This document shows positions 55,877 to 64,000 of a stretch of 64,000 nt of DNA, piece after piece. Each line of letters begins with the position of its first letter. Position 1 is the first letter of the stretch. The DNA is taken from NCBI RefSeq assembly GCF_007830155.1, contig NZ_VLKY01000003.1:1-64000 (forward strand), written 5' to 3'. Below the pieces are notes generated by a model. The model did no database searches, was not told the DNA's origin, and saw only the letters and a program-made list of their open reading frames with translations. This DNA comes from Pseudomonas duriflava. Lineage in GTDB: Bacteria > Pseudomonadota > Gammaproteobacteria > Pseudomonadales > Pseudomonadaceae. The translations under genes and the position numbers were made by a program.

Positions 55877-57118
55877 ATGACTGACATTATCCGCCGCGAT
55901 CCACGTGCCGAATGGATCGCTCGCAACCGGCTTCATCCACTGCATGCTGTGATGCAGGCGGCTCACACTGTTAAGGAAGCGCGTTGGATGGGGCCGAACG
56001 GCGTCATTCGCAAGAGTCCCCATGCGGCTCTTGGTTTTATCGGCCCTAATGGCATCCGTCGAATCGATCGCAGCGGTGCCCAGCAGGGCGGAACAACCCG
56101 TCGTCTTGGTCAAAGCCAGGAAACACAGCTGCCGTTGCATCGAGTCGACGAGCCGGCGTTCATTATTGCTGTAGTGCCCGACATGGTAGGTGGCCGCCTC
56201 TCCAGCCACGACCGTGATCTCCTGGGCCTCGCGCATCACCTGGCTGGTCAGGAAGGCGCGGTGTTGGCCGTGGTTTTCGGCGAGCACAAGGAAACTGGTT
56301 TCGACACCGCAGGGGTCGACCGCCTGCTGCAATTGAGCGGTCATGAATATGACGGATACTCACCTGAGCAACGCGTACTGGCCTTGCGGGCAGTGGAAAG
56401 CCAGTTTTTACCGCGTCACTGGCTGCTGCCGGATAGCCGTACCGGCGGCGGGGAATTGGGGCGTCGCCTGGCGGCCGCACTGCACGAACGGCCTGCAACA
56501 CGTGTTTGGCAGGTGAAAGACGGTGTATGCATTGGACGGGCTGGCTCCGGCAGCGAAGACCTGACCCGTGCCGTGCCACGACTGATCCTGGCATCGGCCG
56601 AGTGTGCAGAGCCGGTCAGCGAGACGCGGCATGATGCGATTGAAGTCATGCTGGGCGAAGGTAATACCCTGCGCAGTCTGCCTCGGTTGGAAGATCTGGG
56701 GCCAGTGGCGGTCGATCCGGCCCTGATTCCCATGGCAGAGGCTGAGTTTATCCTGTCCGGCGGCAACGGCGTGCAGGACTGGGATCTGTTCCACCGCGCT
56801 GCACAGACGCTTGGCGCAACGGAAGGGGCCTCGCGCGTGGCGGTGGACGATGGGCACATGCCAAGGCACCGTCAGGTTGGAGCGACAGGTACCTGGGTAA
56901 CGGCACGGGTATATCTGGCTATCGGTATCTCAGGCGCCGTACAGCATCTGCAAGGGATAGGCGCGTGCGACAAAGTGATTGCCGTCAACCTCAATGCGGG
57001 GTGCGACATGATCAAACGGGCGGACCTGTCGGTTATCGCCGATTCAAGTGCGGTACTGGAGGCGTTGATCCGTCTGGTTGAAGGGTATCGTGCCGGAGAC
57101 TGGAAGGATGTGGCCTAG
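55877..57118 (+). CDS. etfA: Electron transfer flavoprotein alpha subunit (dgc-associated)
   Basis: A 413-residue ETF alpha subunit, longer than housekeeping EtfA. The FAD-binding C-terminal domain is clear: SGGNGVQDWDLFHRAAQTLG, SRVAVDDGHMPRHRQVGATG, YLAIGISGAVQHLQGI and NLNAGCDMIKRADLSVIAD. The N-terminal ~60 residues are extra. It pairs with etfB 44 bases downstream and would accept electrons from DgcA/DgcB. An AGGAG site precedes the ATG. Confidence 0.9.
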   Translation: MTDIIRRDPRAEWIARNRLHPLHAVMQAAHTVKEARWMGPNGVIRKSPHAALGFIGPNGIRRIDRSGAQQGGTTRRLGQSQETQLPLHRVDEPAFIIAVVPDMVGGRLSSHDRDLLGLAHHLAGQEGAVLAVVFGEHKETGFDTAGVDRLLQLSGHEYDGYSPEQRVLALRAVESQFLPRHWLLPDSRTGGGELGRRLAAALHERPATRVWQVKDGVCIGRAGSGSEDLTRAVPRLILASAECAEPVSETRHDAIEVMLGEGNTLRSLPRLEDLGPVAVDPALIPMAEAEFILSGGNGVQDWDLFHRAAQTLGATEGASRVAVDDGHMPRHRQVGATGTWVTARVYLAIGISGAVQHLQGIGACDKVIAVNLNAGCDMIKRADLSVIADSSAVLEALIRLVEGYRAGDWKDVA

Positions 57119-57162
57119 GGCTGGGAAGACGCAGCCCATACGAAGGGGATGAGGAGAACACC

Positions 57163-57942
57163 ATGGCTGACGTTTCATTAGAGGTCATTACATTGGTTTC
57201 CGTAGGCGCTCATCCCACCTCGGGACGCGCCCGACGGGCCGAGCAGGACGCGCGTGCCGTCGAGCTGGGATTGCATCTCGCGGGCAACCGTCTGCAACTA
57301 TTGCATGCCGGTAACCCTTATGAAGAAGCCTTACGGGGCTACCTGGGTATGGGTATTCCAGCGTTGCATGTACTGGAGCAGCCCAAGGGAGCTGATGCCC
57401 TGCCGGTTCTGGTCGACTATCTGCGGGAGGCATCGGTACAGGTTGTTCTTACCGGTACGCAGGCCGAAACGGGAGAAGGGTCCGGCATGCTGCCGTACCT
57501 GCTGGCTGAAGCCCTGGGCTGGCCTCTGGTCGTTGGGCTGGCCGAGGTAGAAACCATTGAAGGTGGCTCCGCTCAAGTCTTGCAGGCACTGCCACGAGGC
57601 CAGCGACGGCGGCTCAGGGTACGTCTGCCATTTGTGGCTAGTGTGGATAATGCCGCCCCGGTGGCGCGGCAGAGTGCTTTTGGCCCGGCGCGACGAGGAC
57701 AGATCGAGGTGCAGGAGGTTGAGGTCGTCGATGACATTCTGTTGAGCGAGTCGACCTTACAGCCGTCCCGCCCGCGACCCAAGCGCCTTAAGGTCATCAA
57801 GGCCAAAACCGCAGCCGACCGTTTCCGCGCAGCGACGGCCAAGGCGTCTGGCGATGGTGGCCAGATTCTGCGTGATGTCACGCCTGAAGCGGGCGCCGAG
57901 GCAATCTTCAAACTTTTGCGTGAAGAGGGCGTCATTCGCTAG
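57163..57942 (+). CDS. etfB: Electron transfer flavoprotein beta subunit (dgc-associated)
   Basis: A 259-residue ETF beta subunit with the AMP-binding type core (VVLTGTQAETGEGSGMLPYLLAEALGWPLV) and a basic C-terminal segment (PRPKRLKVIKAKTAADRF) plus an alpha-contacting tail. It lacks the long recognition-loop form of fatty-acid ETFs, as expected for this specialised branch. AGGAGA lies just upstream of the ATG. It ends the dgc operon, closed by the terminator at 57952. Confidence 0.9.
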   Translation: MADVSLEVITLVSVGAHPTSGRARRAEQDARAVELGLHLAGNRLQLLHAGNPYEEALRGYLGMGIPALHVLEQPKGADALPVLVDYLREASVQVVLTGTQAETGEGSGMLPYLLAEALGWPLVVGLAEVETIEGGSAQVLQALPRGQRRRLRVRLPFVASVDNAAPVARQSAFGPARRGQIEVQEVEVVDDILLSESTLQPSRPRPKRLKVIKAKTAADRFRAATAKASGDGGQILRDVTPEAGAEAIFKLLREEGVIR

Positions 57943-57951
57943 AGTTTTCCC

Positions 57952-57980
57952 AGGCTCGCGCCTGTTCGGCGAGCCTTTCT
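57952..57980 (+). terminator. Rho-independent terminator of the dgc operon
   Basis: AGGCTCGC (57952-57959) pairs with GCGAGCCT (57969-57976), followed by TTCTT. It begins nine bases after the etfB stop. Confidence 0.85.
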
Positions 57981-58073
57981 TCCTTCCGAGCCACTTAAAT
58001 GGCCGCTTATCTCTTGTTTATTACCCTCCCAACCACTCACCCAGTATCTGGAGTGGTCAAAACTTTGCGTATC

Positions 58074-58175
58074 CTCCATAAAACCCCCAAAAACACCCCC
58101 AAATAATGTGCATTGACCTGTGGATAATCTGTTGGATAACTCTTCTACCCTAGTATTCATAAGGGTTTTATGGAG
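58074..58175. repeat. 13-bp perfect inverted repeat flanking a DnaA box
   Basis: CTCCATAAAACCC (58074-58086) and GGGTTTTATGGAG (58163-58175) are exact complements 76 bases apart, with the perfect DnaA box at 58119 between them. Confidence 0.7.
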
Positions 58176-58624
58176 TTGGTTAAAAAATAGACAATTTTGG
58201 ATGAGCCTTCTAACGCCTTAGCACCAAATGTTGTGGATAACTATGTGCGTAAGTTGTTCGAAATATGCTGTAAGTAGGACGGCATAAGGGCTGTAGGCAA
58301 CTACTGTATTGTTGATCAGTGTTGACAGGCTTAAAAAATAGGAGCTAGGTCATCTGGTAAAGTCAATACGCTATACCTCACTTATCCACCGTGTCTTATC
58401 CTGTTTTTGGGTAAAAAGCTCTGATCAACCAGAGGATGAATTGTGGATAAGCTGTTTGCGAATGGAAAATAACAGGTGGAAACACGCGTTTACCTACGAC
58501 GATACAAAGAGCTTATTGCGTACAAACAAAGCGTTTAGACCTAATACGCTTCGATCTTGAGTACTACCGCTGGCGGACACCCTTACTCTACAGGTGCACT
58601 TCTCACAAATTATGTGTGCGGGGT

Positions 58625-58843
58625 TGTGGATAGGGTGTTCGCTCTCTTCTGGAAGCCTTGCCTGACGTGCCCTTCAGAGTTTTGATCGTTTTTTGACCAA
58701 TTCTATAAAGCCCTAACCACACTGTGCACAATTGCTGTGACTGCGCATGTGGATAGGGTGTTCATGCCTTGCTGGAGTCCAAGGCTGGCGGGCCCTCCAG
58801 AGCTTTGCTCATTTTTTGAACAGATTTTTAGGGCTATATAGCC
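58625..58843. repeat. Degenerate tandem module, ~123-bp period
   Basis: Copies at 58625 and 58748 both begin TGTGGATAGGGTGTTC, keep TCTGGA/GCTGGA, then CCTTCAGAGTTTTG/CCTCCAGAGCTTTG, then GATCGTTTTTTGA/CTCATTTTTTGAA. Each joins a DnaA-like box to a T-rich block in the same order and spacing. Confidence 0.65.
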
Positions 58844-58845
58844 GT

Positions 58846-59265
58846 TCAGCGCAACTCAACCTGTAGTACGTGCCCAGACTCTTTCAACTCAAATCGAGTT
58901 TCATCAAATGTGGCTTTACGCATGCGTAAGGGCGGATTGTTGCTATATCCATACTGTTCGGTAGGCATGCCAATGAAATTGGTATCCAGCTCACGATTGC
59001 CATTCACGTCTCTAATAACGGACAAGGCATAGGTACCAGGTTTCAAACTGGAAAAGACATGATGGACAGTTGTTGCAGTTACCGGCACATAGGCAGAGGC
59101 CACAAGCGGCCGGCTGGCCTCCCAGTGAGCAGCCGAATCGAATACTGCCACTAGCAACTCGCCGGTCGGCTCTTTTAATTGGGTAAAGTTTACTTCGAGG
59201 TCAGCCGCCTGGGCCTGGCCCAGCAGCCAGGCAGAGCCTATCAGTGATGCCAGAAAGCGTTTCAT
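58846..59265 (-). CDS. DUF2141 exported protein
   Basis: A 139-residue secreted or periplasmic protein with signal peptide MKRFLASLIGSAWLLGQAQA. The body (LEVNFTQLKEPTGELLVAVFDSAAHW, LKPGTYALSVIRDVNGNRELDTNFIGMPTEQYGYSNN) is the beta-sandwich DUF2141 pattern, function unknown. ATG 59265 gives the signal peptide directly. It follows the first MCP gene on the same strand, separated by a 12-bp hairpin, and ends against the DnaA-box region. Confidence 0.88.
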   Translation of the reverse strand: MKRFLASLIGSAWLLGQAQAADLEVNFTQLKEPTGELLVAVFDSAAHWEASRPLVASAYVPVTATTVHHVFSSLKPGTYALSVIRDVNGNRELDTNFIGMPTEQYGYSNNPPLRMRKATFDETRFELKESGHVLQVELR

Positions 59266-59348
59266 GCCTGCTCCGTTCAGCCAAAAAAGTAGGGTTGAAC
59301 GATAGCGGTGATCCACGCGAACAGCCAGCGTACCGGTCGGGCTCTTTC

Positions 59349-59382
59349 AGGGTGTATGACACCGTGCTACGTCATACACCCT
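59349..59382 (-). terminator. Hairpin after the first MCP gene
   Basis: AGGGTGTATGAC (59349-59360) and GTCATACACCCT (59371-59382) form a perfect 12-bp stem nine bases downstream of the MCP stop. No T-run follows on the minus strand. Confidence 0.6.
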
Positions 59383-59390
59383 AAGCGACA

Positions 59391-61013
59391 TCATAGTGAA
59401 AAGCGTTTGACCAGACCGTTGAGGTCGGCTGCCAGACGGGAGAGCTCCTGGGTAGCGGCCTGGGTTTGCTGGGCGCCCGTGGCCGTCTGTACCGACAAGT
59501 CTCGAATGCTGACCAGATTACGATCCACCTCACGGGCCACCTGCGCCTGCTCTTCAGAAGCACTGGCAATCAACAGGTTGCGGTCGTTGATACCTGCCAC
59601 GTTTTCAGTAATAACTGATAGCGCCTGACCGGCAGCGTTGGCCTTGTCCAGCGTACTACGGGCACGTTCGGCGCTGGTCTGCAAGGCGTCTACCGTTTGG
59701 CCGGTGCCTTGTTGGATGCTACCGATCATGCTCTCGATTTCGCGGGTGGATTCACCGGTGCGATGGGCGAGGGCGCGAACCTCGTCGGCTACTACGGCAA
59801 AACCGCGACCAGCATCTCCAGCCCGGGCCGCTTCGATGGCGGCGTTCAAGGCCAGCAGGTTGGTCTGCTCGGCTACGGCGCGAATCACGTCCAGCATTTT
59901 GCTGATGTTCTGAGTCTGTGCGGCTAGGGCTTCGGCCCGCTGGGAGGCGCTCAGCACATCATGCGTCAGCGCCTGGATCGAGTCGATGGCATCGCTCAGC
60001 TGGATCCGACCCTGTTGAGCGGACTCGCTGGACACACGGGACGCTTCTGACGTAGACACGGCGTTTGTAGCGACATCCTCTACGGCAGCGGTCATCTCGT
60101 TCACGGCTGTAGCGGCCATTTCGATCTGGCCATTCTGACGTTGCAGACCGCGGCTGCTCTCCTCCATCACGGCGCTCATTTCTTCGGCCGAAGCAGACAA
60201 CAGGTGGGCGGAATCACCGATCTGGCTGATGGTTTGGCGCAGGTTGTCCTGCATGCGGGTAAGCGACTGCAACATCTCAGTGGCTTCGTCGTCGCCTTCC
60301 AAGGTGATCCGATAGCTCAGGTCGCCCTGGGCAATCTGATCGGAAATACGCACCGCCTGACGAATCGGAGTCACGATGCTCTTAGTGAGTGTAAACGCTA
60401 GAATAATGGTTACTACCAGAGCAAGCAGGATGACGGCGATCACGATGACACGCGCCTTGGCATAGGTGTCTGCCGATAGCGTAGCCGCCTGCTGTGCTCC
60501 TTCCTGGTTGAACGTGCGCAGCGCTGCCAGCTTTTCGCCAAATACCGGGCCGAGCGAGGACAGCTTGGCATTGATGGGGCCCATGGCCGCATCCGATGGG
60601 TCACGTGCTAGGACGCGCTGCCGCTCCGCCAACACCTCGGCGTAGTGCTGAAAGGTTTCCTCAGCAGCTTTGTAGACCTGTCTTTCCTCTTCGGATGCGA
60701 TCAGAGCCTCATATTTCTGCATACCCTGCTTGATTTCCTCTATAGAGGAGGCAATCAACATGTCACTCTTCTTGTGTGTCTCCGGGTCCTTGAATGCCAA
60801 TTGACGCAGAGATTCGGTGCGGACGCGAGCAAAGCTGAGCGCCATGCCATCAGCCGTTGCCTGGCTGGCCATCCAATGGGTTTCGACCTCTTCCCCTGAC
60901 CCTCGGATCACGGCCATTTGCGACAGGCTGAACAGCCCTAGTGCCACAAGTAGCAAGGCGACCAAGGCGAAAAACATTAAGGTTCGGTAAGCAATCCTTA
61001 TTTTTCTTAACAT
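59391..61013 (-). CDS. Methyl-accepting chemotaxis protein (copy 1)
   Basis: A 540-residue chemoreceptor: TM1 about 11-33, a periplasmic four-helix-bundle ligand domain (~35-188), TM2 about 189-210, a HAMP domain, and a cytoplasmic signalling domain with the conserved hairpin tip ERAEAL…[19 protein letters not shown] and [14 protein letters not shown]. There is no C-terminal CheR-tether pentapeptide; the end is [10 protein letters not shown]. The ATG at 61013 ([10 protein letters not shown]) places TM1 correctly, unlike the longer frame to 61166. Ligand unknown. Its signalling half is nearly identical in DNA to copy 3. Confidence 0.94.
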   Translation of the reverse strand: MLRKIRIAYRTLMFFALVALLLVALGLFSLSQMAVIRGSGEEVETHWMASQATADGMALSFARVRTESLRQLAFKDPETHKKSDMLIASSIEEIKQGMQKYEALIASEEERQVYKAAEETFQHYAEVLAERQRVLARDPSDAAMGPINAKLSSLGPVFGEKLAALRTFNQEGAQQAATLSADTYAKARVIVIAVILLALVVTIILAFTLTKSIVTPIRQAVRISDQIAQGDLSYRITLEGDDEATEMLQSLTRMQDNLRQTISQIGDSAHLLSASAEEMSAVMEESSRGLQRQNGQIEMAATAVNEMTAAVEDVATNAVSTSEASRVSSESAQQGRIQLSDAIDSIQALTHDVLSASQRAEALAAQTQNISKMLDVIRAVAEQTNLLALNAAIEAARAGDAGRGFAVVADEVRALAHRTGESTREIESMIGSIQQGTGQTVDALQTSAERARSTLDKANAAGQALSVITENVAGINDRNLLIASASEEQAQVAREVDRNLVSIRDLSVQTATGAQQTQAATQELSRLAADLNGLVKRFSL

Positions 61014-61228
61014 GATGCTGTCCTGCAGAGAGTCATAAGCTGGCAAAAGAGCTGGGTTTAACCTTATATCTGCTTGGCGAAGAGATTCTTGAGGACGACC
61101 ATCAGGTGCAATCATGCTGCGAGCAGGCTGGCTACGTCCTTGATAAAGAATCGAAGGAGTGGCCAAAAGCTTGTGCTAGACAGCGCGGGAGGAAGCGGCC
61201 CTGCAGTGTGCAGAGCCGTTTTAGGGAG

Positions 61229-62851
61229 TTACAGCGAAAAGCGACGGACCAGACCGTTCAGATCAACTGACAAGCGCGTAAGCTCTTGAGTAGCGGCGCT
61301 GGTCTGCTGGGCGCCTGTGGCGGTCTGTACCGACAGGTCACGAATGCTGACCAGGTTGCGATCCACCTCACGGGCTACCTGCGCCTGCTGCTCGGAGGCG
61401 CTGGCGATGAGCAGGTTGCGGTCGTTGATGTCAGCTACGTTCAAGGTGATAGTCGATAGCGCCTCGCCGGCGGCATTGGCTTTTTCCAGGGTGCTACGGG
61501 CACGCTCAGCGCTTTTTTGTAGCGCATCCACAGTCTGGCCGGTGCCCTGTTGAATACTACCGATCATGCCCTCGATCTCGCGGGTAGATTCGCCGGTGCG
61601 ATGGGCGAGGGCGCGAACCTCGTCAGCCACCACGGCAAAACCGCGGCCAGCCTCACCGGCGCGAGCGGCCTCGATAGCCGCGTTGAGTGCCAGCAGGTTG
61701 GTCTGCTCGGCCACAGCACGGATCACGTCCAGTACCTTACTGATGTTACGAGTCTGCTCGGCCAACTCTTCGGCGCTTTGAGAGGCACCCAAGACCTCGC
61801 TAGTCAACGCTTCGATTGAAGTGATTGCATCGCTGAGTTGTGTACGGCCTTCTTGAGCGGATTGGCTGGATGCTTGAGATGCTTCAGAGGTGTTTACGGC
61901 GTTGCTGGCTACATCCTCAACAGCGGCAGTCATTTCATTCACGGCCGTGGCAGCCAATTCGATCTGATCGTTCTGCCGCTGCAAGCCGCGAGTGCTTTCT
62001 TCCATCACGGCGCTCATTTCTTCGGCAGACGCCGACAGTTGCTGCGCCGAGTCGCTGATCTGGCCGATGGTGGAACGGAGGTTTGTTTGCATGCTGGACA
62101 AGGCATTGAGCAAATCGGTAGCTTCGTCCCGGCCTTCAATAGTGATGCTACGGCTCAGGTCACCTGCTGCAATACGCTTGGCCACGTCCACGGCCTGCCC
62201 GATAGGTTTTACAATACTGGTCGTCAGCAGAAATGCCAGGATCAGGGTGGCCGCCAAAGCCATGAAAATGATCGCAAAAATGACAATGCGTGCCTGGCTG
62301 TAGCTGTCGGCCGCCTGTTGGCTGGCCTCAGCGGCATCTTCCTCGTTATAGGACTGCAGGAGCAGGTTCTGCTCGTTGACCTTGATGCCCAAGGGGGCCA
62401 GGAAGGTATTAATGACCTTTGACGCCTCCTCCGTGTTGTTTTGAGCGATCAGCGCTTGGACGTTTCCAAGAATCTCCATGTACTGTGTGAAGGTCGCTTC
62501 GAGAGTACCAACAATTTCCTTTTCTCGAGGATCGGACATCAAGCCGTCGTAGTCGCGGAATTTCTGCTTTATTTGATTGGCCAAGCTAGCGATCAGGTCG
62601 TTGCTCTTGGCTTGTACGCTTTCGTCGTCATTGGCAACCAGTCGCAGCACCTCGACGCGAATACGGGTGATGCTAAGCGCGATTTCATCGGCCGTGGCCA
62701 GGCTGGGCATAGAATCAGACTCGATAACCTGACCGGCGCGGCGAATGTCTGCCATTTGCAGGAGGTTGAAACCGCCCAGTGCAATCAGTAGCAGGGCGAC
62801 AATGCCAAAGCACAGCAGCGTGCGTTGGGAAATCTTGAGGGTTCTAAACAT
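61229..62851 (-). CDS. Methyl-accepting chemotaxis protein (copy 2)
   Basis: A 540-residue paralogue with the same plan: TM1 (LCFGIVALLLIALGGFNLL), a four-helix-bundle sensor that differs clearly from copy 1 (IRRAGQVIESDSMPSLATADEIAL), TM2, HAMP (SIVKPIGQAVDVAKRIAAGD) and signalling domain. Silent changes in the hairpin-tip codons separate it from copies 1 and 3. ATG 62851 (MFRTLKISQR) was chosen over the in-frame start at 62881. The different sensor with a conserved output suggests a different ligand. Confidence 0.94.
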   Translation of the reverse strand: MFRTLKISQRTLLCFGIVALLLIALGGFNLLQMADIRRAGQVIESDSMPSLATADEIALSITRIRVEVLRLVANDDESVQAKSNDLIASLANQIKQKFRDYDGLMSDPREKEIVGTLEATFTQYMEILGNVQALIAQNNTEEASKVINTFLAPLGIKVNEQNLLLQSYNEEDAAEASQQAADSYSQARIVIFAIIFMALAATLILAFLLTTSIVKPIGQAVDVAKRIAAGDLSRSITIEGRDEATDLLNALSSMQTNLRSTIGQISDSAQQLSASAEEMSAVMEESTRGLQRQNDQIELAATAVNEMTAAVEDVASNAVNTSEASQASSQSAQEGRTQLSDAITSIEALTSEVLGASQSAEELAEQTRNISKVLDVIRAVAEQTNLLALNAAIEAARAGEAGRGFAVVADEVRALAHRTGESTREIEGMIGSIQQGTGQTVDALQKSAERARSTLEKANAAGEALSTITLNVADINDRNLLIASASEQQAQVAREVDRNLVSIRDLSVQTATGAQQTSAATQELTRLSVDLNGLVRRFSL

Positions 62852-63035
62852 CGACTTAATCCTAGGAAATAAGGGAAACACGACAGACGTCGCTACCGCT
62901 CTGCTAGGTGCAGCAGGAAGAATATCGGGAAGACAAGCGAGATCTGAAGACCATGTATCGATCTTTTACGGAGCGTCAAAAAGGTGTTGTCTTGTCAGGG
63001 CAAACGCAGTTGGTGACGTGTTGCAACGGAAGGAA

Positions 63036-63059
63036 CTCTGGCGTCATCAGACGCCAGAG
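63036..63059 (-). terminator. Terminator of the third MCP gene
   Basis: CTCTGGCGTC (63036-63045), loop ATCA, GACGCCAGAG (63050-63059): a perfect 10-bp stem followed on the minus strand by TTCCTTCC, 25 bases after the MCP stop. Confidence 0.8.
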
Positions 63060-63084
63060 AAGGCTTTAGGGCTAAGGCTAAGTC

Positions 63085-64000
63085 TTAAACGATAAACCGC
63101 TTGACCAAGCTGCTAAGGTCCGTGGCCAAGCGGGACACTTCTTGAGTGGCGGCGCTGGTCTGTTGAGCACCGGTCGCCGTCTGCACGGAAAGGTCGCGAA
63201 TACTGACCAGGTTGCGGTCCACTTCGCGGGCCACTTGCGCCTGCTGCTCCGACGCACTGGCAATCAACAGGTTACGGTCGTTGATACCTGCCACGCTTTC
63301 AGTAATGACCGACAGCGCCTGACCGGCAGCGTTGGCCTTGTCCAGCGTGCTACGGGCACGCTCGGCGCTGGTCTGCAAGGCGTCTACCGTTTGGCCGGTG
63401 CCTTGTTGGATACTATCGATCATGCTTTCGATTTCACGAGTGGATTCACCGGTGCGATGGGCGAGGGCGCGAACCTCGTCAGCCACCACGGCAAAACCGC
63501 GACCAGCATCTCCAGCCCGGGCCGCTTCGATGGCGGCATTCAAGGCCAGCAGGTTGGTCTGCTCGGCTACAGCGCGAATCACGTCCAGCACCTTGCTGAT
63601 GTTCTGGGTTTGGGTCGCCAGGGCTTCGGCTTGCTGAGAAGCGCCCAGCACGTCGCTGGTCAGGGCTTGAATAGAGGAAATCGCCTCGCTGAGTTGGGAT
63701 TGGCCCTGCGCAGCGGACTGGCTGGCTGCCAGAGAAGCCTGAGAGGTTGAGACGGCATTCGTAGCGACATCTTCCACCGCGGCGGTCATCTCGTTCACGG
63801 CCGTGGCCGCCTGCTCGATTTCGTCGTTCTGGCGTTGCAAGCCACGCGTACTTTCGTCCATCACGGCATTCATTTCTTCCGCCGCGCTGGAGAGCTGATG
63901 GGCGGAATCATTGATCTGACCAATCGTAGAGCGCAGGTTATCTTGCATTGTAGACAGAGCAACGAGCAATTCGGCTGCCTCATCCTGGCCTTTTACCGAA
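63085..64000 (-). CDS. Methyl-accepting chemotaxis protein (copy 3, 5' end outside window)
   Basis: The frame stays open to the right edge, so only the last ~305 residues are seen: the end of HAMP ([21 protein letters not shown]) and the whole signalling domain with [32 protein letters not shown]. An internal ATG at 63969 is not the start. The signalling region shares long near-identical DNA stretches with copy 1. The sensor domain and ligand are unknown. Confidence 0.92.
   Translation of the reverse strand, partial: SVKGQDEAAELLVALSTMQDNLRSTIGQINDSAHQLSSAAEEMNAVMDESTRGLQRQNDEIEQAATAVNEMTAAVEDVATNAVSTSQASLAASQSAAQGQSQLSEAISSIQALTSDVLGASQQAEALATQTQNISKVLDVIRAVAEQTNLLALNAAIEAARAGDAGRGFAVVADEVRALAHRTGESTREIESMIDSIQQGTGQTVDALQTSAERARSTLDKANAAGQALSVITESVAGINDRNLLIASASEQQAQVAREVDRNLVSIRDLSVQTATGAQQTSAATQEVSRLATDLSSLVKRFIV

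Larger units (their letters stand above)
57981..58845. other. Gene-free A+T-rich region with a DnaA-box cluster (oriC-like or titration locus)
   Basis: No coding sequence. Perfect DnaA boxes (TGTGGATAA) lie at 58119-58127, 58232-58240 and 58442-58450. Boxes with one mismatch lie at 58382-58390 (TTATCCACC, opposite strand), 58625-58633 and 58748-58756 (both TGTGGATAG). A 13-mer-like GATCGTTTTTTGA sits near 58684 and several GATC sites occur. The combination of clustered boxes and A+T-rich blocks is what defines bacterial origins, but dnaA, dnaN, rpmH or parAB are not adjacent. A datA-like DnaA sink or a secondary origin are alternatives. Confidence 0.6.

Noticed and set aside
58119..58756. CRISPR-like or plasmid iteron array
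   Set aside because: Repeats are nine bases, irregularly spaced and in both orientations, with no rep or cas gene. DnaA boxes explain them better.

Overview
The window looks like a chromosomal segment from a Pseudomonas or close relative. This rests on gene content and order: a common-polysaccharide-antigen type cluster (manC, wzm, wzt, gmd, rmd, wbpY/wbpZ-like), and the choline/carnitine/dimethylglycine catabolism block (betA, betB, betI, betT, cbcXWV, sdaB, gbdR, hocS, cdhBAC, caiX, cdhR, dgcAB, etfAB) that in P. aeruginosa occupies one chromosomal neighbourhood. No plasmid, phage, IS or CRISPR genes were seen.

Layout: 0-2.6 kb, rfbB-rfbA-rfbC for dTDP-sugar synthesis (rfbD not present). 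2.7-4.3 kb, a polytopic membrane protein. 4.7-9.4 kb, an XRE regulator divergent from a three-domain Aas (flippase + acyltransferase + acyl-ACP synthetase), then a small conserved gene. 10-22.2 kb, an ABC-transporter dependent O-polysaccharide cluster: ManC, Gmd and Rmd would make GDP-D-rhamnose, three glycosyltransferases (one a double-domain WbdA-like enzyme) would build the chain, a methyltransferase with a coiled coil looks like a WbdD-type chain terminator/ruler, and Wzm/Wzt would export it. 22.5-24.3 kb, a secreted GH5 glycosidase with four DUF4214 repeats. 24.7-29.1 kb, urate hydroxylase HpxO with a LysR regulator, a DUF808 membrane protein and small unknown genes. 29.5 kb, tRNA-Thr(TGT).

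29.6-57.9 kb is an almost uninterrupted quaternary-amine module. BetT, CbcXWV, a second CbcX-like protein and CaiX take up choline, betaine and carnitine. HocS, CdhA, CdhC and CdhB convert acylcarnitine and carnitine to glycine betaine. BetA/BetB oxidise choline to glycine betaine. DgcA/DgcB with a dedicated EtfAB demethylate dimethylglycine, and SdaB deaminates the serine end product. The betaine dioxygenase gbcAB and sarcosine oxidase soxBDAG that complete the pathway are not in the window. Regulators are BetI, GbdR and CdhR. I find matching candidate sites: TTGA-N4-TCAA boxes at betB/betT and betI, a sigma-54 -24/-12 element overlapped by a neighbouring inverted repeat at gbdR, and AraC-type repeats with an exact 21-bp period upstream of cbcX and between caiX and cdhR.

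57.9-58.85 kb is a gene-free, A+T-rich stretch holding three perfect and three single-mismatch DnaA boxes, a degenerate tandem module and an inverted repeat. It resembles a replication origin or DnaA-titration locus but has no dnaA/rpmH beside it. 58.85-64 kb holds a DUF2141 protein and three tandem, partly near-identical methyl-accepting chemotaxis genes, the last cut by the window edge.

All family assignments come from motif reading and memory; no database search was possible.
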